NCBI GenBank assembly: GCA_008501735.1
Contig: QQUF01000048.1
Location: forward strand, 1 to 64,000
DNA from: Calditrichota bacterium
Lineage (GTDB): Bacteria; CLD3
Length of the DNA: 64,000 bases
Direction: 5' to 3'
This document shows positions 63,313 through 64,000 of this stretch, piece after piece. Under the pieces are notes generated by a model. That model searched no databases and had not been told where the DNA came from. It worked only from the letters and a program-made list of their open reading frames with translations. Position 1 is the stretch's first letter. Every line of letters starts with the position of its first letter. Both the position numbers and the translations under genes were made by a program.

Positions 63313-63332
63313 TATCAAATTTTGAAACTGAA

Positions 63333-63629
63333 TCAGTAAGTAATATGGAGTACTCGATTCTTTGAATCAACCAAAATACTTACAGCTGTTTTTAGTTCAT
63401 AGTATATCGCATAATCAGTAAATTCAATAACTAAAAATCCTTCTTTTGCATAAGCATCTGTTCTTTCTACAAAAGAATTTGGAGAAGAAGTTCCATCAAA
63501 ATTTAGTATTGAAATAGACTGAATAGGTCGAATTGAATTTATTTCATCTTCAATAGTAAATTCATCTTCCTCACAAGAGAATGAAAAAACTGATAAAATT
63601 AAAATCAGCAATAAAATTAATCTTTGCAT
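63333..63629 (-). CDS. Small lipoprotein, unknown
   Basis: 98 residues behind AAGGAG. Lipoprotein signal RLILLLILILSVFSFSC (Cys19) followed by an acidic stretch (EEDEFTIEDE) and a small beta domain (FLVIEFTDYAIYYELKTAVS). No family recognised. Separated by 53 bases from the molybdoenzyme gene upstream; may be in the same transcript. Confidence 0.65.
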   Translation of the reverse strand: MQRLILLLILILSVFSFSCEEDEFTIEDEINSIRPIQSISILNFDGTSSPNSFVERTDAYAKEGFLVIEFTDYAIYYELKTAVSILVDSKNRVLHITY

Positions 63630-63682
63630 TTTTTTACTCCTTTAAAATTTTTTAGGGCGAATCTTTCTCTTCGCCCTAAAAG

Positions 63683-64000
63683 TTACACTTTAGTTTCTAC
63701 TTTCTTTTCAGTTTTTCCGTTTGTGTGAGTTCCGTTTGTATGCCCATTTTTGAGAGCCAAAGCATCTGCTTTTTTCTTTTCTTCGATTGCTCTTAAAACT
63801 CTTTCAGGAGTAATCGGAACTTCGTTGATTCTCACACCAATTGCATCATAAACTGCATTTACAATCGCAGGAATTGAAGGTGCAAGAGGTCCTTCTCCTG
63901 ATTCTTTTGCTCCAAAAGGTCCTTCAGGGTCGTCTGATTCGACCAAAATTGAGTTAAGTTCTGGCGTATCATAAATTGTTGGAATTTTGTATTCAAGTAA
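63683..64000 (-). CDS. Xanthine dehydrogenase-type molybdenum hydroxylase, large subunit C-terminus (partial)
   Basis: The frame is open to the right edge; 105 residues of the C-terminus are visible (LLEYKIPTIYDTPEL...). GPFGAKESGEGPLAPSIPAI holds the conserved Glu of molybdenum hydroxylases (the GAKE.GE loop), and NAVYDAIGVRINEVPITPERVL is the standard C-terminal helix region. Members hydroxylate purines or aromatic CoA esters using Mo-cofactor with FAD and 2Fe-2S subunits. The last 30 residues are a low-complexity Asn/Thr/Gly/Lys tail (NGHTNGTHTNGKTEKK), unusual for the family. Confidence 0.88.
   Translation of the reverse strand, partial: LLEYKIPTIYDTPELNSILVESDDPEGPFGAKESGEGPLAPSIPAIVNAVYDAIGVRINEVPITPERVLRAIEEKKKADALALKNGHTNGTHTNGKTEKKVETKV

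Noticed and set aside
63135-63332. Short minus-strand frame beginning MFSFNISLNPSS behind AGGAGG
   Set aside because: About 25 codons lying entirely within a palindromic intergenic element; the AGGAGG is part of the repeat itself.

Overview
The window reads as chromosomal DNA of an AT-rich, Gram-negative member of the Bacteroidota/Chlorobiota (FCB) group. An Ignavibacteria-like lineage is my best guess, from protein character and not from a marker gene. Several very large secreted proteins end in a type IX secretion (T9SS) type A sorting domain of the form NYPNPFNPTT...GIYF...K..FLK. There are TonB-dependent and lipoprotein surface components, and genes start on ATG, GTG or TTG behind AGGAGG-like ribosome sites. 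I see no rRNA, tRNA, CRISPR array, insertion sequence or replication origin. No gene-free stretch exceeds 300 bases.

Layout. 1-10.4 kb: two tandem paralogous giant T9SS-exported adhesin-like proteins, the first cut by the window edge. 10.5-14.1 kb (minus): a decayed T9SS sorting-domain fragment and dnaE. 14.3-19.5 kb (plus): an LVIVD-type lipoprotein, two tiny genes (one DpnD/PcfM-like) and a gingipain-family (C25) T9SS protein that seems to lack its catalytic His. 19.7-21.9 kb: a type VII toxin-antitoxin pair (MntA/HepT), a HAD phosphatase and a HIRAN-domain protein. 22-24.4 kb: a DUF4139 protein, an FtsB/DivIC-like protein and a small exported protein. 24.4-27.0 kb (minus): an ISC iron-sulfur assembly cluster (nfu-like, iscS, iscU, iscA) plus a small unknown gene.

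27.2-35.0 kb (minus): a tightly packed six-gene run coding for a YqaA/DedA-like membrane protein, a TonB-like protein, an ECF sigma factor fused to a SAM methyltransferase, two lipoproteins and an outer-membrane beta-barrel. This is my leading candidate for an undescribed envelope or stress-response system. 35.1-44.2 kb (minus): two giant sensor proteins sharing an AAA/TPR core. One has a kinase-like front and a sigma-54 activator back, with key catalytic residues missing in both. The other has a GGDEF front. A DUF2071 gene lies between them.

44.3-52.7 kb (minus): an internally duplicated surface lipoprotein, a TonB-dependent receptor, and a T9SS protein with aspartate-rich calcium-type repeats. 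53.0-54.7 kb (plus): livM and livG without the rest of a branched-chain amino-acid transporter. 54.7-58.4 kb (minus): an S9 oligopeptidase and a 5'-nucleotidase lipoprotein. 58.6-60.1 kb (plus): guaA. 60.3-63.1 kb (minus): a GT87-like membrane glycosyltransferase, a GT9 heptosyltransferase-like enzyme and a 39-residue membrane micro-protein. The right edge holds a small lipoprotein and the C-terminus of a xanthine-dehydrogenase-type molybdoenzyme.

The general theme is cell-surface biology (T9SS cargo, lipoproteins, TonB systems, surface-glycan enzymes, large signalling proteins), with a few housekeeping loci (dnaE, isc, guaA, ftsB-like) in between. All family assignments are from reading the protein sequences, not from database searches.
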